Shown: positions 62,385-64,000 of the stretch, piece after piece
How the letters are laid out: each line of letters begins with the position of its first letter
How positions within the stretch are numbered: position 1 is the stretch's first letter
NCBI RefSeq assembly: GCF_006385595.1
Contig: NZ_CP041046.1
Coordinates: 2,294,001-2,358,000 of the forward strand
DNA: 64,000 bases
Source of the DNA: Luteibacter pinisoli
GTDB lineage: Bacteria; Pseudomonadota; Gammaproteobacteria; Xanthomonadales; Rhodanobacteraceae
Direction of reading: 5' to 3'
Program-made: the position numbers and the translations under genes
The notes under the pieces: generated by a model
Database searches by the model: none
Told to the model about the DNA's origin: nothing
Seen by the model: only the letters and a program-made list of their open reading frames with translations

Positions 62385-63182
62385 ATGAAGATCGCCACCT
62401 TCAACGTCAACGGGATCACCTCCCGGCTGCCGCATGTGCTCGAATGGCTTGAGCGTGAAAAGCCGGAGGTGGCCTGCCTGCAGGAATTGAAGGCGCCCGA
62501 CAAGGGCTTTCCCATCGACGCGATCCACGACGCGGGGTACGGCGCAGTCTGGTCCGGCCAGGCATCGTGGAACGGGGTGGCTATCCTGTCGCGGGGCGAA
62601 GACCCGGTGGAAAGCCGGCGCAGCCTCCCCGGCGACGCGAAAGACATCCATAGCCGTTACATCGAAGCGCTCGCGCATGGCGTGCTGGTGGGCTGCCTCT
62701 ACCTGCCTAACGGCAACCCGCGACCGGGCCCCAAGTTCGACTACAAGCTCGCGTGGTTCGAACGGCTGATTGCGTATGCGAAACCGCTTTTCGACACGGG
62801 TTACCCCGTCGTGCTTGCTGGCGACTACAACGTCGTCCCCACCGACGACGATATCTACGACCCGAAAAACTGGCGCCGGGACGCCCTGCTCCAGCCCGAG
62901 ACGCGTGATGCCTATACTCGCTTGCTCGATCAGGGGTGGACGGACGCCCTCCGTGCGATGCACCCGGACGCGCACATTTATACGTTTTGGGACTACTTCC
63001 GGCAGCATTGGCCCCGTGACCGGGGGCTGCGCATCGACCACCTTCTACTCTCCGCCGACCTTGCCAGCCGCCTGAAAAACGCCGGCGTTGATCGATGGGT
63101 ACGCGACCTGCCCAAGGCCAGCGACCACGCCCCCACCTGGGTGGAACTACGCGATCCGGCGCAAGCCCGCCCCCGCAGGTAA
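62385..63182 (+). CDS. xthA: exodeoxyribonuclease III
   Basis: 265 residues, an AP endonuclease/3' phosphatase/3'-5' exonuclease of base-excision repair. Motifs: KIATFNVNGITSRLPHVLEWL, VACLQELKAPD with the metal Glu, SWNGVAILSRG, VVLAGDYNVVP (catalytic Asp and Asn) and ASDHAPTWVEL (catalytic Asp-His). Standard length for the XthA/ExoA family. It is divergent from the small stress gene (132 bp). Confidence 0.95.
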   Translation: MKIATFNVNGITSRLPHVLEWLEREKPEVACLQELKAPDKGFPIDAIHDAGYGAVWSGQASWNGVAILSRGEDPVESRRSLPGDAKDIHSRYIEALAHGVLVGCLYLPNGNPRPGPKFDYKLAWFERLIAYAKPLFDTGYPVVLAGDYNVVPTDDDIYDPKNWRRDALLQPETRDAYTRLLDQGWTDALRAMHPDAHIYTFWDYFRQHWPRDRGLRIDHLLLSADLASRLKNAGVDRWVRDLPKASDHAPTWVELRDPAQARPRR

Positions 63183-63271
63183 GCGCGCCAGCGCACAGAA
63201 CCGCCAAAAAAGCGGAGCGTGGGAGCGGCGGGTTTGATAGATTCACCCTTACCCCGACCACCTGCACCTCC
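63183..63271 (+). other. short intergenic spacer
   Basis: 89 bp with no gene; GCCGCTTTTTTGGCGG-like complementarity on the minus strand near 63205-63220 may form a weak terminator for xthA. Confidence 0.3.
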
Positions 63272-64000
63272 ATGCCCCAAGAGCGCCACGCACGGCTTAC
63301 CCGTCTCGTCGACCGCAGCAGCAAGGCCAGCGTGGCCCTGGTCGTCCTGTTGACCCTGGCGGGCATCGCCACGGCCATGGGTTTGCTGGCCGCGCAGCGG
63401 CAGGTGGGGAAACGCTACGAGGTGCTGATCGCCACCCAGGCGATCGCCGAAGACGTCCACGAAATGCGCGTCGCCGTCGGCGCCTGGGAGCTGCGCGACG
63501 ACCCCAACGCCGCCTTTGCGTGGCGTCAGGCCGTGGCGAAGGCCCGGGCCCATGTCGGTGCGCTCGAAGCGGGGGTGGGCGGCGACGCCCGCGAAACCGC
63601 CCTGGTGTCGTCCCTCGCCAACAGCGTCGAACAGCGCGTCGACACGGCGGCTCCCCTGCTGGGCCACCCGGCGGCCGGCGAGAGCCAGCGGCGCATCGAA
63701 ACGGTGATGGGCACGGAGTACCAGTCGCGGAACGACGCCGTGGCCCGGGACGTCGCGGCGCTTGCCTCCTACGAACATACCCGCCTGGCCCGCGGCCAGG
63801 CGCGGCTCGACCTTATTCTCTCTATCGCCGGCCTGGCGCTTGCGGGCCTGGTCGCCTGGTCGGTGGTGACCCTGCGCCGCTCGCGGCACATGGTGCGCAG
63901 CCTCCTCGATGGATGGCGCGACGCGCTCGACGCCACGCAACGCGGCCGCGCCGAACTGCAGGCCTTCACCGACGCCGCGCCACTGGCGGTCTTCCATGTG
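63272..64000 (+). CDS. membrane sensor protein, probably histidine kinase or GGDEF type (3' end outside window)
   Basis: Open from ATG 63272 to the window end (243 codons without stop). A membrane helix at about residues 21-41 (ASVALVVLLTLAGIATAMGLLAA), a helical periplasmic region of about 140 residues resembling a CHASE3 sensor, a second membrane helix at about 183-203 (LILSIAGLALAGLVAWSVVTL), and the start of a PAS domain (RAELQAFTDAAPLAVFHV). The output domain lies beyond the window, so kinase versus cyclic-di-GMP enzyme cannot be decided. Confidence 0.8.
   Translation, partial: MPQERHARLTRLVDRSSKASVALVVLLTLAGIATAMGLLAAQRQVGKRYEVLIATQAIAEDVHEMRVAVGAWELRDDPNAAFAWRQAVAKARAHVGALEAGVGGDARETALVSSLANSVEQRVDTAAPLLGHPAAGESQRRIETVMGTEYQSRNDAVARDVAALASYEHTRLARGQARLDLILSIAGLALAGLVAWSVVTLRRSRHMVRSLLDGWRDALDATQRGRAELQAFTDAAPLAVFHV

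Noticed and set aside
62993..63997. 334-residue minus-strand frame at the right end
   Set aside because: Shadow of the sensor gene on the plus strand, which has two membrane helices and a PAS start.

Overview
The window is high-GC chromosomal DNA with dense coding on both strands. Gene content (kynurenine-pathway dioxygenase NbaC, mtnBDC methionine salvage, HiPIP, several TonB-dependent receptors, a two-domain chitinase, GTAG-type REP hairpins) suggests a gammaproteobacterium of the Xanthomonadales, most likely Rhodanobacteraceae (Luteibacter/Dyella-like). This is an inference from protein style, not a database match. I saw no rRNA, tRNA or CRISPR array.

Layout. 1-3.1 kb: the 3' part of a FadN-type beta-oxidation protein and its thiolase. 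3.2-7.7 kb: MBL hydrolase, FAD oxidoreductase, nbaC, Nudix hydrolase and an outer-membrane protein. 7.9-10.9 kb: two tandem APC amino-acid permeases separated by a strong terminator. 11.2-17.7 kb: HiPIP, then a methionine-salvage block (mtnB-mtnD-mtnC on +; a YbdL-like aminotransferase and a YafV-like omega-amidase on -). The two transcription units share a near-identical 16-bp palindrome near their starts. 17.7-22.2 kb: LysR/azoR, a metallothionein-like peptide, and a MrfA/MrfB (YprA/YprB) helicase-nuclease pair. 22.2-30.7 kb: many small proteins and lipoproteins, an SRAP protein, two divergent L,D-transpeptidases, a 2OG-Fe dioxygenase, and BON and stress proteins. 30.7-39.9 kb: bestrophin, PiT phosphate transporter, CHAD protein, DUF1080 protein, a chitinase with two LacI-type operators, an SDR/LysR pair and a periplasmic VOC protein.

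40.0-45.6 kb is a four-gene signalling operon: hybrid kinase with three receivers, CheR, CheB, and receiver-kinase. Every gene junction in it is a 4-bp or shorter overlap. A divergent class A beta-lactamase follows. 46.7-53.2 kb is a sugar locus (TonB receptor, APC-type permease, PfkB kinase, GH4 glycosidase) with no PTS. 53.8-55.9 kb is a siderophore-type TonB receptor.

56.1-58.8 kb is the strangest stretch. Two inverted palindromic repeat units are each interrupted by an IS30-family element. One element is intact. The other lacks a 546-bp core, and its remaining half carries short patches copied from elsewhere in the same transposase, including the deleted core. 58.9-64 kb: outer-membrane protein, TehA-type transporter, YXWGXW lipoprotein, SDR, exonuclease III and the start of a membrane sensor protein that runs off the window.
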